Assembly: GCA_036004365.1 (NCBI GenBank)
Contig: DASYRN010000021.1
Coordinates: forward strand, 1-64,000
Source: DP-36 sp036004365
GTDB taxonomy: Bacteria; Desulfobacterota; Binatia; UBA9968
Length of the DNA: 64,000 bases
Direction of reading: 5' to 3'
The notes beneath the pieces were generated by a model. That model made no database searches. It worked only from the letters and a program-made list of their open reading frames with translations, and was not told the origin of the DNA. The position numbers were made by a program, and so were the translations under genes. Below are positions 1-8,236 of this stretch, piece after piece (positions within the stretch are counted from its first letter, which is position 1; the number at the start of each line of letters is the position of its first letter).

Positions 1-117
1 ACTGGCGAACGTGATCTCCGGCCCATATGACGGCCTGTCTTGCGCCGACGCCATCGTGACAAACAAAACTAAAATCACGACACCCGAGATCTGGATGATT
101 TTTTTGAGTGCTGACAT
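1..117 (-). CDS. Partial GlcG/HbpS-like secreted protein (N-terminus only)
   Basis: The complement carries an ATG at 117 preceded by GGAGGCACC, a strong ribosome binding site, and then 39 open codons to the window edge. The peptide has a classic signal sequence: KK near the start, a hydrophobic core and a cut site after ASA. It is followed by a YGPEITF segment. That mature start resembles secreted GlcG/HbpS (DUF336) haem-binding-like proteins, which often begin with a YGxxIT stretch. The family assignment is an inference from about 15 mature residues. The gene is divergent from the propeller gene at 290, with about 170 bases between them. Confidence 0.55.
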   Translation of the reverse strand, partial: MSALKKIIQISGVVILVLFVTMASAQDRPSYGPEITFAS

Positions 118-289
118 GGTGCCTCCTTTAGTTGGTGGTGAAAAATGTTCAGGTACCCTAAGCTTCGGACGAAAGCCGCGAATAAAAATAGGGCAAACCT
201 CCGCGCTCGCGATTCCTGTTTGTGTTTGTGTGACGGAGTTGTTGACGGCGGGGTGGGATTTGGAGTATGCGCGGAATACGAGGGAAGCC

Positions 290-1288
290 ATGAAAGATTT
301 GACGATTATCATCGGGACGATTGGCCAGAGCATCATGCGCAGCACTGACGAAGGCAACACCTGGGAGCGCGTAGGCCCGCGACGCGGGTTCCCCTACGAG
401 GCCTTGGTGCGCTGCTTGGCCGTTCATCCGAGTGAACCGCACGTCGTATTTTCAGGCACGGAGAGAGGGCTCTATCGGAGCGACGACGCCGGGGCAAATT
501 GGCGCCTGGTCGATTCGGTTCTCAATCCTCATTACATCTGGGCTCTCGCCATCGACCCCGTAGAGCCAGACATCATGTTCGCGGGAACCGGCACGCCGAC
601 GCCGGCCATGATCTTTCGTTCAACCAACGGCGGTAGCAGTTGGAAAAGGCGGCCGGTGAACGTCGCTGCGGAGTGTGAAAATGTCGGGACGCCGAGGGTA
701 ACCGCCATTGCTGTTGACCCGCAGGATAGCCGCAACGTCTGGATTGGGCTCGAGGTGGATGGTGCGCGACGGAGCGCCGACGGAGGGGAGAGCTGGACCG
801 ACGTGGAAGTTGTCCATCAAAAGGATGTCCACAACATCGTCGTGACTGCCGGACCGCCGAAGACCATCTTCATCGTAGTCAATCGCGAGATCTACAAGAG
901 CACGGATGACGGCGTGACGTGGGAGACCCTGGGAATGCAAGATAATATTCCATGGGAATATCCCAGGACGCAGAACTATCTTCGCGGGATGGCAGTGGAG
1001 CCGTCCCGTCCTGATATTCTCTTCCTCGGCTTCGGGGACGCTACGCCTGGAACCGCAGGGGGAATAGCTAGGTCCAACAGTATGGGAAAGAGCTGGGAGG
1101 TACTACCTCTGCCCGTACAGCCGAATTCAACGGTCTGGACCTTTGGCCTGCATCCTGCCGACCCCAACGTCATTTTTGCCGCCAGCCGGTTCGGCTATCT
1201 TTATAGAAGCGACTCGGGAGGGAATTCCTGGACGAAGCTCAGGCGCGAGTTTAGCGAGATCGCCGCCGTGCGATGGATGCCAGGGTAG
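290..1288 (+). CDS. Asp-box (BNR) beta-propeller protein
   Basis: The 332-residue protein contains seven S-x-D/N-x-G-x-x-W Asp-box motifs (STDEGNTW, SDDAGANW, STNGGSSW, SADGGESW, STDDGVTW, SNSMGKSW, SDSGGNSW). They are spaced about 45-50 residues apart, as expected for a propeller like sialidase, Ycf48 or sortilin-type folds. No sialidase catalytic arginine triad or signal peptide is obvious, so the enzyme activity is unknown and a binding or scaffolding role is equally possible. The ATG at 290 follows GAGGGAAGCC. The frame stays open upstream to base 11, but that extension overlaps the divergent promoter area and the opposite-strand start at 117. Confidence 0.75.
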   Translation: MKDLTIIIGTIGQSIMRSTDEGNTWERVGPRRGFPYEALVRCLAVHPSEPHVVFSGTERGLYRSDDAGANWRLVDSVLNPHYIWALAIDPVEPDIMFAGTGTPTPAMIFRSTNGGSSWKRRPVNVAAECENVGTPRVTAIAVDPQDSRNVWIGLEVDGARRSADGGESWTDVEVVHQKDVHNIVVTAGPPKTIFIVVNREIYKSTDDGVTWETLGMQDNIPWEYPRTQNYLRGMAVEPSRPDILFLGFGDATPGTAGGIARSNSMGKSWEVLPLPVQPNSTVWTFGLHPADPNVIFAASRFGYLYRSDSGGNSWTKLRREFSEIAAVRWMPG

Positions 1289-1495
1289 TGGCAGGGGTGC
1301 CAGAGGCGGAGAGATCGAAAAAACATGGGTCGTGTTTCGTGCCGGTTGTAGACGTTAGGGACGCAGGAAAAGCCCTTCAGATGCGGATATCTCGAAAGTA
1401 TAGCTTTCAAAAAAATCAATAACTTAGCTTCGGCTCTGGCTTTGGCATTAGCCTTGCCTTGCTAAGGTATGCTAAAAGGTAGCAGGAGGGAGAAA

Positions 1496-2338
1496 ATGTA
1501 TACGGAGCAAACTGGCAAAGTGTTTCTGATTAGGCTCTTTATAGTCCTGGCAGGAATGCAATTGTTTCTGTTTGCCTATGGCTGTTCTAATCCCGTCGCT
1601 CATATCCCGGAGTTTATGAAGAGCGATTCGGCCGGTGCTGGGCCTCCGCGTGTCCCTTCTGGTGCCGTAAATCAGTCTCACTATAGGCTGGTCCCTTACG
1701 ATGGAATTAGCATCACTTTTCCTCGCCACCCCGAATATAATAGTGCCAGTCCTGGTAGCCCTGGACTTAGCCCCGGTTTTGGTCCCACTGATCAGAGCAC
1801 CAATGCTGCCAGTGCCAGGGCGGGGTCAACGATTGTTCGCCCTGATGGCAATATTACACTCGAGGGAATTGGTTCTATTCGGGCTGCAGGGCTTACTCCC
1901 GATGAACTAGCCAAGGCCATCGCTGAAAAGTACTCTGACCGAATGAAGGACCCGGAAGTGGTGGTAACCATTGTTCAGTTCGCTCCGAGAAAGGTATACG
2001 TCGGTGGAGAGGTAAAAACTCCCGGAGTCGTTTTCATTACGGAGGGCGTAAGGATGACCCCAATGCAGGCGATATTCGACCGTGGCGGATTTACTGAGAC
2101 GGCCCAGAATGACAGTGTGGTTTTGATTCGCGACGGGGGCTCCGGAGATCCAAAAATCGGTCGACTCAACGTTAATCAATCGTTGGAAAACGCTGTCGCC
2201 GAACAAGTCACCCTACAGCCCAACGACGTCCTTTACGTCCCGATGTCAGGGATCGGTCGGGCTGACCTCTGGGTAAAACAACATTTACGGGAGATCTTGC
2301 CAATGGAACTTTTAGGCTTAGGTACTATGGCTAGGTAA
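1496..2338 (+). CDS. Polysaccharide export lipoprotein (Wza/KpsD type)
   Basis: This is an outer membrane polysaccharide exporter of about 280 residues. It has a hydrophobic N-terminal segment ending in AYGC, a plausible lipobox. A Poly_export domain follows (YRLVPYDGISITF through VTIVQFAPRKVYVGGEVKTP), and then an SLBB domain with the VGGEVKTPGVV signature and a DVLYVPMSG end. Residues of about 80-105 form a low-complexity Gly/Ser/Pro insert inside the export domain, which is unusual. The ATG at 1496 has GCAGGAGGGAGAAA upstream, so it is preferred to the ATG at 1469. No Wzc or Wzx partner is adjacent; the ExeA-like ATPase near 61 kb belongs to the same general export/exosortase theme but is distant. 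Confidence 0.85.
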   Translation: MYTEQTGKVFLIRLFIVLAGMQLFLFAYGCSNPVAHIPEFMKSDSAGAGPPRVPSGAVNQSHYRLVPYDGISITFPRHPEYNSASPGSPGLSPGFGPTDQSTNAASARAGSTIVRPDGNITLEGIGSIRAAGLTPDELAKAIAEKYSDRMKDPEVVVTIVQFAPRKVYVGGEVKTPGVVFITEGVRMTPMQAIFDRGGFTETAQNDSVVLIRDGGSGDPKIGRLNVNQSLENAVAEQVTLQPNDVLYVPMSGIGRADLWVKQHLREILPMELLGLGTMAR

Positions 2339-2377
2339 AAAAAACTGGTCGTGGATTGTGAGCAGTTGGAGAATAAA

Positions 2378-3046
2378 TCACCGCGATGGTTTGACCCTAC
2401 CATCCACACTAACAGGCAGGCGCTCTTCGAGTATGGAACAGAACCTCTCTTGGTCCCCGGTCGCCGCGCTGTTCAGAGAACACCAACAAAATTCATTCGC
2501 GTAAAGCCGAACCGTGGGGTTGAAGCCGTGAAGCGGCGGAATGAGATCCCGTAGCGTGTCATACCACGCCCGCCTTTCATCACGGTCGGGCGGCTCATCA
2601 TCCTTTGCATCGATCACGCGGCACAACTCCTTCCACCGGGATATGGGAAAACCCGACTTGAACGCGGGCGGGTAGAGCGATAATGAAACCAGCCGGGCAT
2701 GTGAAAAGTGTTGGCTCTCGTCAAATTCCAAGACAAAAGGGGGATTCAGAATATAGAAATCGCAGGGTGGAACCTGCACGCTCTTGACAAAATCAAGGTG
2801 ACTTCTTAACTCCATGAGACCGTCGCAAATTCGCCGCAACGCGTCCCCAACGGAAGTATCTTTGTAGTGCTGGGGTCTTGCCGGCCACGTAAAAGAATAA
2901 TTGACCTCACAATGGCCGTAGACGGCGGTCAAGAGCTGGCGCACGCGCTCTTTACAGGAGCGACAATGTTCGGAGTGTTCGGGAATCATGATGCATGCCA
3001 TGCTCACTATGGAGCGAGGCAGTAAGATAAGATCACGATAGCGCAA
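2378..3046 (-). CDS. Unknown protein with Cys-x2-Cys and EFDESQHF motif
   Basis: I do not recognise this 222-residue protein. It has an H-x2-C-x2-C segment (HCRSCK) near residue 27, which could bind metal. A central strand, FVLEFDESQHF, is followed by an Arg a few residues later. The acidic E-x-D-E-x-Q-H arrangement recalls PD-(D/E)XK or Vsr/DUF559-like nuclease cores, but that is only an inference. The C-terminal part is rich in W, R and acidic residues (SRWKELCRVIDAKDDEPPDRDERRAWYDTL). The start could be 3046 or the internal ATG at 3001; neither has a clear ribosome binding site. It lies alone between two plus-strand genes. Confidence 0.55.
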   Translation of the reverse strand: MRYRDLILLPRSIVSMACIMIPEHSEHCRSCKERVRQLLTAVYGHCEVNYSFTWPARPQHYKDTSVGDALRRICDGLMELRSHLDFVKSVQVPPCDFYILNPPFVLEFDESQHFSHARLVSLSLYPPAFKSGFPISRWKELCRVIDAKDDEPPDRDERRAWYDTLRDLIPPLHGFNPTVRLYANEFCWCSLNSAATGDQERFCSILEERLPVSVDGRVKPSR

Positions 3047-3068
3047 TAAAGTAAAAGGAGAACCTCAT

Positions 3069-5312
3069 ATGGCGAAAGCAGAATCAGTGATCGGCGCCCG
3101 CGTGGCTCGCGTTGAAGGTGTGGAGAAGGTAAGCGGCAGCGCGCTCTACGCCGCCGACGTGAGGCTGCCCGGAGCGCTGTGGGGCAAGATTCTACGCAGC
3201 CCTTATGCGCATGCCCGCATCGTTCAGGTAGACGGTTCGCAGGCCTGGAAGGTTGACGGCGTGCGCGCCGTCATCACGGGCAAGGATGTGGCCGGGCACT
3301 ACCGAGGCAAGAGCATCCGCGACATCCCGGTCCTGTGCTGGGACAAGGTGCGCTACATCGGCGACCGCGTTGCGGCGTTTGCCGCTGAGACTGCTGAGGC
3401 AGCGGAGGAGGCACTTGGCCGCATTCATGTAGAGTACGAGGAGCTGCCGGCGGTTTTTGATCCATTGAAAGCGATGGAGCCGGGCGCACCGATATTGCAC
3501 GATAATCCGGGAGCCTACGACGGTGCACCTCAAGATATTCTCGTGAAAGACATTCCCAATGTTCTCAACCGCCTCACTTGGAGCAAGGGCGACATTGAAA
3601 AAGGATTCCGCGAGGCCGACCTGGTTCTGGAGCACACTTTCCGGCTGCCGCTTCGCTCTCAGGGCTACATCGAACCGCAATCCGTCATGTTGGCCATAGA
3701 AGACGACGGGAGCATTCAAGGGTGGGCCTCCACCAAGACCCCTTTCGCGGCACGGAACGAGCTCAGCAAAGCGGTCGGACTTCCTCCTGATCGGGTTCGC
3801 ATCAACGCGCTCAACGTTGGCGGAGACTTTGGCGGCAAGGGTGGCGCCGGAGATCTATCGGTCGCTTATTTTCTCGCGCAGCAAGCGAAGCGACCGGTAA
3901 GAATCACGCTGGCCCATAGCGAGGACCTTACCACGACGAACCCGGACCATCTTACGGTGATTACCGTCCGCACCGGAGTCAAGCGCGACGGGCGTATCGT
4001 AGCCCGTTATCTCCGGGCCGTTCACGCCAGCGGTGCCTATGGAGGCCAGAAACCAGGTCATGGCACCCTCGGCGGCGCAGGGACCGCCGGGCCCTACCGC
4101 ATCGAGAATACCTATCTGGAAGCCCTTCAGGTCTACACGAACACTGTCCCCGGCGGATTTTGGCGCGCCCCCGGCGCTCTCCAGGCGATGTTTGCTGTCG
4201 AGTCGCACATGGATCTCGTCGCCAAAGAATTGAGTATGGATCCAGCCGAGTTTCGCTTGAAAAATATTGTCGGCGAGGGAGAAGAGAACGCCCTGGGCAA
4301 ATCCTGGCGCGGCATGAAGGCGCGCGAGACCTTGCAGGCCGCGCTCGACGCGGCGGGCTGGAAGAAATCAAAGCCGGGTCCCAACTACGGGCGCGGGCTT
4401 GCCATGTATGAGCGGGGTACGGGAGCTGGGAAGGGCTGGATTGTTTTGACCGCCGAGCGCGACGGAACCTTGACTGTCTTTACCGTGAGCGGCGACCAGG
4501 GAACCGGACTGCGGACCGTCCTATGCCAGACCGTGGCCACAGAAATGGGGGTGCCAGTCGAGCAGGTCACGGTGCGGGTCGGCAACACGGGTGACGTTCC
4601 CTTTAGCGTTGATATCGGCTTCGGGGGCAGCCGCTCGACTAACATCGGCGGGCACGCGGCAATGCAGGCCTGCAGCGAACTGCGCGCCAAGTTGATTACG
4701 CAAGCTGCGCGGATGCTTAATTGCGCGCAAGAGCAGGTCGTCTACAAAACCGGGCGGTTTTCGAGCCGAGACAACAGGCGCCGTTCATTGAGCCTGAGCG
4801 AAGTCGTTGCGGCTGGCGAGGGCCCAATCACTGTCAGTGCCCAGCTCGAGGTTCCTAGAAAAGGCTCATCGACGTCTTTTGTCGCCCAGGTGGCCGAAGT
4901 CGAAGTGGATCCCGAAACGGGAAAAGTGCGGCTGCACCGGTTTGTCACAGCGCACGATGTGGGCACGATCATCAATCCGGTCAGCCATCAGGGCCAGATC
5001 GACGGCGGAGCGATGATGGCGATTGGCGCCGCCTTGACGGAGGAGCTACCTCTCGACGAGGGCAAAATAACGACGCAAAATTTCGGCGAATATAAGCTTC
5101 CGAATATCTCAGACATTCCCAAATTCAAGACCGTATTGATACACTCTACGGGCGGCCCGGGTCCTTACGAGGCAAAAGGCATAGGTGAGATGGCCAATGT
5201 CAGCCCCCCAGCCGCGATCGCCAACGCCGTCGACGACGCCGTGGGCGTGCGAATCTTCGACTTGCCGGTCACGGCCGAGAAGATCTTCAAAGCTCTGAAC
5301 CAAAAGCACTGA
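3069..5312 (+). CDS. Molybdenum hydroxylase large subunit (xanthine dehydrogenase/CoxL family)
   Basis: The protein has 747 residues, the usual size for the molybdopterin-cytosine-dinucleotide-binding subunit. Family landmarks are visible: the N-terminal RVEGVEKVSGSALYAADV, GGDFGGKGG, WRAPGALQAMFAVES, GFGGSRST and the C-terminal EAKGIGEMANVSPPAAIANAV, which carries the expected catalytic Glu. The VAYRCSFR loop of true form I CO dehydrogenase is missing, so it is probably a hydroxylase of an organic substrate. It starts at an ATG after AAAGGAGAACCTC. Neither the FAD subunit nor the [2Fe-2S] subunit is adjacent, so its partners must be elsewhere; a second set begins near 62.8 kb. It converges with the Rieske gene, one base apart. 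Confidence 0.88.
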   Translation: MAKAESVIGARVARVEGVEKVSGSALYAADVRLPGALWGKILRSPYAHARIVQVDGSQAWKVDGVRAVITGKDVAGHYRGKSIRDIPVLCWDKVRYIGDRVAAFAAETAEAAEEALGRIHVEYEELPAVFDPLKAMEPGAPILHDNPGAYDGAPQDILVKDIPNVLNRLTWSKGDIEKGFREADLVLEHTFRLPLRSQGYIEPQSVMLAIEDDGSIQGWASTKTPFAARNELSKAVGLPPDRVRINALNVGGDFGGKGGAGDLSVAYFLAQQAKRPVRITLAHSEDLTTTNPDHLTVITVRTGVKRDGRIVARYLRAVHASGAYGGQKPGHGTLGGAGTAGPYRIENTYLEALQVYTNTVPGGFWRAPGALQAMFAVESHMDLVAKELSMDPAEFRLKNIVGEGEENALGKSWRGMKARETLQAALDAAGWKKSKPGPNYGRGLAMYERGTGAGKGWIVLTAERDGTLTVFTVSGDQGTGLRTVLCQTVATEMGVPVEQVTVRVGNTGDVPFSVDIGFGGSRSTNIGGHAAMQACSELRAKLITQAARMLNCAQEQVVYKTGRFSSRDNRRRSLSLSEVVAAGEGPITVSAQLEVPRKGSSTSFVAQVAEVEVDPETGKVRLHRFVTAHDVGTIINPVSHQGQIDGGAMMAIGAALTEELPLDEGKITTQNFGEYKLPNISDIPKFKTVLIHSTGGPGPYEAKGIGEMANVSPPAAIANAVDDAVGVRIFDLPVTAEKIFKALNQKH

Positions 5313-5313
5313 C

Positions 5314-6657
5314 CTAGCAAAAGGCGAGTTTACCCGAGCTGTCGCGGATCAGACCTTCGCCGTTCAAAGATGACGGAAGATTTCTGGAGTTGATTTCGAG
5401 GTCGCTAGCCTTAATGTGTCCGTGAAAGGTATCTACTTCGAGAATCTCTTTCTCTCCGGATCGGACCGCCTTGGGTTGCTTCCCGCCAACGGCATCCTTC
5501 ATCACCTGGCGCAAGATTTTTCGCAGCAGAATAACGCCGCGGTCGGAGGTGGCCAGATGCTCCGCGGTCCGGTCGGCGATTTCCCCTTGAGACTCCTGGA
5601 GAACTAGATCCTCCAAGGGAGCGATCCCTTCCCAAGCGGAATACTTTCGCTTGTCGTAATCCTTTTTTTCGACCGTTCCCTCGAGCACCTCCGGCAAGCC
5701 CCTGTCGGCCGCCGTCATTTTTCGAGGGATGAAATTGCCTCTGAAATTGCCGTTACGGAGCAAGGTGTAGCGGAAGATCTCGAAATGGGTGTCATCGATG
5801 ATTCGGAGCATCCCTCCGCCTTCGCGGCGATCATCGGTGAAGTCCGGCGGAAGACCGGCGTTCACCCCTGAGAAACGCCAGTGCGTCGGCAAAGCGATGC
5901 TCCAGGCGTTGACGAATTTCATTCCCGGATCGCCCGCATCCCAGACGGCGACGGTTTTCATGCCATAGTCTGTTTCTACAAATTCGAGCTGTGAAGGAAT
6001 CCAGCTTTTGATGGTAGCGTCGTTGTAGGGTTTAAGTTCATCGGGGACATCCATCGCCTCCAAGCTGTGCAGGATAAAAGCATGGCCCATGTCAGCGAAG
6101 TTTTCCATCCAGTTAAGATAGTTGTAATTGCGAAAGTCTCCCGCGACTAGATGGACTTCTCCGTCGCTCCTGGCTAACACATCGATCTTGGGCAGGGGAG
6201 GGGGGCTCTCCTTGTCCAGCCCCATATAGGTCCAGATCACTCCTGCCCACTCCACAGACGGATACCAGAGATGACGGATCTTCTCCTTGAGTTTGGTACC
6301 GGGAGGCTCCAGAGGCATATCCACGCACCGTCCTTTCGTGTCGTAGGTCCAGCCGTGATAGGAACACATGAGCCCCTTCTCATGGATTTGCGCGTACTCG
6401 AGAGACGCGCCGCGGTGAGAACATTGGGCACCGATCAAGCCGGGATGACCGTTGAGGTCGCGGAAGAGGACCAGATCTTCGCCCAGCATTCTGACGGCGA
6501 CGGGAATGTCTTTGAGATCCCTCGATAGATAAACAGGATGCCAGTATCTTCGGAGCATTTCTCCGGCCACGGTACGCGGCTCGGTGCGGGGCAACTCCTC
6601 CAGAAACTTCAGGCGGCCCTTACGTCGGGAGTCGGTCTTTTTCGCGCTGGCGCCCAT
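5314..6657 (-). CDS. Rieske [2Fe-2S] aromatic ring-hydroxylating oxygenase, alpha subunit
   Basis: The 447-residue protein has a Rieske cluster site C79-x-H81 ... C98-x2-H101. A mononuclear iron site follows in ENFADMGHAFILH, with D189, H192 and H197. This is the layout of phthalate dioxygenase/vanillate O-demethylase-type oxygenases, which act in the cytoplasm with a separate reductase. The start ATG at 6657 overlaps the TGA of the upstream decarboxylase as TGATG, so the two genes are translationally coupled. A longer open frame extends to 6993 but runs through the decarboxylase coding region. No reductase or ferredoxin gene is nearby. The substrate is unknown; an aryl acid or aryl ether is likely from the family and context. 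Confidence 0.88.
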   Translation of the reverse strand: MGASAKKTDSRRKGRLKFLEELPRTEPRTVAGEMLRRYWHPVYLSRDLKDIPVAVRMLGEDLVLFRDLNGHPGLIGAQCSHRGASLEYAQIHEKGLMCSYHGWTYDTKGRCVDMPLEPPGTKLKEKIRHLWYPSVEWAGVIWTYMGLDKESPPPLPKIDVLARSDGEVHLVAGDFRNYNYLNWMENFADMGHAFILHSLEAMDVPDELKPYNDATIKSWIPSQLEFVETDYGMKTVAVWDAGDPGMKFVNAWSIALPTHWRFSGVNAGLPPDFTDDRREGGGMLRIIDDTHFEIFRYTLLRNGNFRGNFIPRKMTAADRGLPEVLEGTVEKKDYDKRKYSAWEGIAPLEDLVLQESQGEIADRTAEHLATSDRGVILLRKILRQVMKDAVGGKQPKAVRSGEKEILEVDTFHGHIKASDLEINSRNLPSSLNGEGLIRDSSGKLAFC

Positions 6658-8105
6658 CAGGACTTGCCTCGCCGTGTTCTTTCTTCGAAGAACTTTTCCC
6701 ATTTCTTTCGCACTCTGTCTTTGAGCTCCCGACTGTGGCCGCTGACCGCGGGGAACCTGTCGCGCCACTCGTAGGGCCGGGTGGCGTCGATGAGCGCGCG
6801 CGAGTTGAAGCCCTTTTCCTCGCGCGGGATCGCCGGATCCAGCGGGCCGCTCCAGCAGCGGTCGAGGATCTCTATGGAGCGCGACGGATCGGAACGGCTG
6901 CCCATCGCCCAGATCACGTCGTCCGATTTGGTAATGTCGATGTCGTCGTCTACGACCACCACATAGCGGCCCAAATAGGCACCAGCGCGGCACTGGCTGG
7001 CAATCACGGCAGCCTGCCTGGCATGGCCCGGATAGCGCTGCCGGATGGAGACGACGGTTAAGAATCTTCCCGCGGCGGGGTGGACCCAGACACCTTTCAC
7101 CTCCGGGACACCCGCGTCGTCCAGAGCGTTCCAGATGTGGGCCGACCGGATCAAGCAGTGGTGCAGGTTGTCGCCGCTAGAAGGCCGGAGCAGGGGAAAA
7201 CCGCACAGGATGGGGTCGCGGCGATGATAGATTGCCTTAACCCGTATGAAGGGTTCATTCTGACTGCTTGTGTAGTAGCCGGTCCACTCGCCGAATGGTC
7301 CTTCGACCGCGGTTTCGCCGGGAATGACTTCGCCTTCCACGGCAATCTCGGAATCTGCTGGAAGAGGAAGACCGGTCAGGGGACCTCGGATAAGTTTGGC
7401 GGGTTGCCCGATGATTCCGCCGGCATAAGCATATTCGCTAACGCCATACGGCGCGTCTGAAGAGGCGACCAAAAAATAGATCGGGTGGTGGCCAAAGGAG
7501 ATCGCGACGGGGCAGGGCTTTCCGGCCTGAAAGTACTTGTCGCGATGCACTCGCCCGTGTTTTCCCGGGGACATGTGGAGACCGACGCGATCTTTTCCGT
7601 GGATCATGACTCGGTAGGTCCCGACATTGACCCAGCCGTCATCGGGATCACGCGTCACGACCAGATCATCGGTGCCGATATAGCGTCCCCCGTCCAACTC
7701 ATGCCAGCGCGGCACCGGAAAGGTAAAGAGGTCGACATCAGCTCCCCGCACCGCATTCTCGAGGATCGGACCGTCGGAGACCGTTTCCGGCTCTATGGGA
7801 CGGATCTGTTTGACTTTATCGCGCCACTGTTGAATGAATTCGAAGTCGGTGAGTGCGGGATCCATGCCCATAGTGAGAGAGAGTCGGCCCGAGGAAGAAA
7901 CCAAATTCGCCGCGACGCGCCGGCCTTCAGGGTAGCCTACAATGCGGTTGAAGAGCAGGGCTGGGCGGGGTTTTCCTTGCTCACCGAATTTTTCGTTGAT
8001 GAGCTCGGTCAGGGTTGAAAGCTCGAGATCCCAGTGGACGTCGTCGATCTTTTCGAGTTGCCCGAGTTTGTCCACTCGATCGAGCCACACACGTAAGTCG
8101 AGCAT
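6657..8105 (-). CDS. UbiD-family prenylated-FMN-dependent decarboxylase
   Basis: This 482-residue protein matches the UbiD family in length and motifs. It begins MLDLRVWLDRVDKLG, has NVGTYRVMIHGKDRVGLHMSPGKHG in the cofactor-binding middle, and has EGPFGEWTGYY near residue 270, which carries the acidic residues of the active site. UbiD enzymes reversibly decarboxylate aromatic or alpha,beta-unsaturated acids using prenylated FMN made by UbiX, which is not in this window. The ATG at 8105 has GAGGA just upstream. A good promoter (8155-8127) would start transcription near 8120, which rules out the longer frame from 8156. It is the first gene of a two-gene operon with the Rieske oxygenase. Confidence 0.9.
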   Translation of the reverse strand: MLDLRVWLDRVDKLGQLEKIDDVHWDLELSTLTELINEKFGEQGKPRPALLFNRIVGYPEGRRVAANLVSSSGRLSLTMGMDPALTDFEFIQQWRDKVKQIRPIEPETVSDGPILENAVRGADVDLFTFPVPRWHELDGGRYIGTDDLVVTRDPDDGWVNVGTYRVMIHGKDRVGLHMSPGKHGRVHRDKYFQAGKPCPVAISFGHHPIYFLVASSDAPYGVSEYAYAGGIIGQPAKLIRGPLTGLPLPADSEIAVEGEVIPGETAVEGPFGEWTGYYTSSQNEPFIRVKAIYHRRDPILCGFPLLRPSSGDNLHHCLIRSAHIWNALDDAGVPEVKGVWVHPAAGRFLTVVSIRQRYPGHARQAAVIASQCRAGAYLGRYVVVVDDDIDITKSDDVIWAMGSRSDPSRSIEILDRCWSGPLDPAIPREEKGFNSRALIDATRPYEWRDRFPAVSGHSRELKDRVRKKWEKFFEERTRRGKS

Positions 8106-8126
8106 GCTTTCCTCGGAGGCGCAAAT

Positions 8127-8155
8127 TTTATAACCCAAGACGAGCGGTTTGTCCA
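8127..8155 (-). promoter_or_regulatory. Candidate sigma70 promoter of the UbiD-Rieske operon
   Basis: On the minus strand TGGACA (8155-8150) is followed after 17 bases by TATAAA (8132-8127). Transcription would begin near 8120, about 15 bases before the ATG at 8105. Confidence 0.5.
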
Positions 8156-8176
8156 CGGTACTTGGGGGTCGACTCG

Positions 8177-8206
8177 TTGCCTAGCGATCCCAATGTGAGC
8201 TATATT
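8177..8206 (+). promoter_or_regulatory. Candidate sigma70 promoter of the ThDP enzyme gene
   Basis: TTGCCT (8177-8182) and TATATT (8201-8206) are separated by 18 bases and lie upstream of the GGAGG-preceded ATG at 8237. It faces away from the UbiD promoter, so the two units could share one regulator. Confidence 0.35.
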
Positions 8207-8236
8207 CGCCGCCGATAACGAGACACGGAGGATGCC

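Noticed and set aside
3069..5312. Possible aerobic CO dehydrogenase (form I)
   Set aside because: The VAYRCSFR active-site loop is absent; only the broader molybdenum hydroxylase family is supported.
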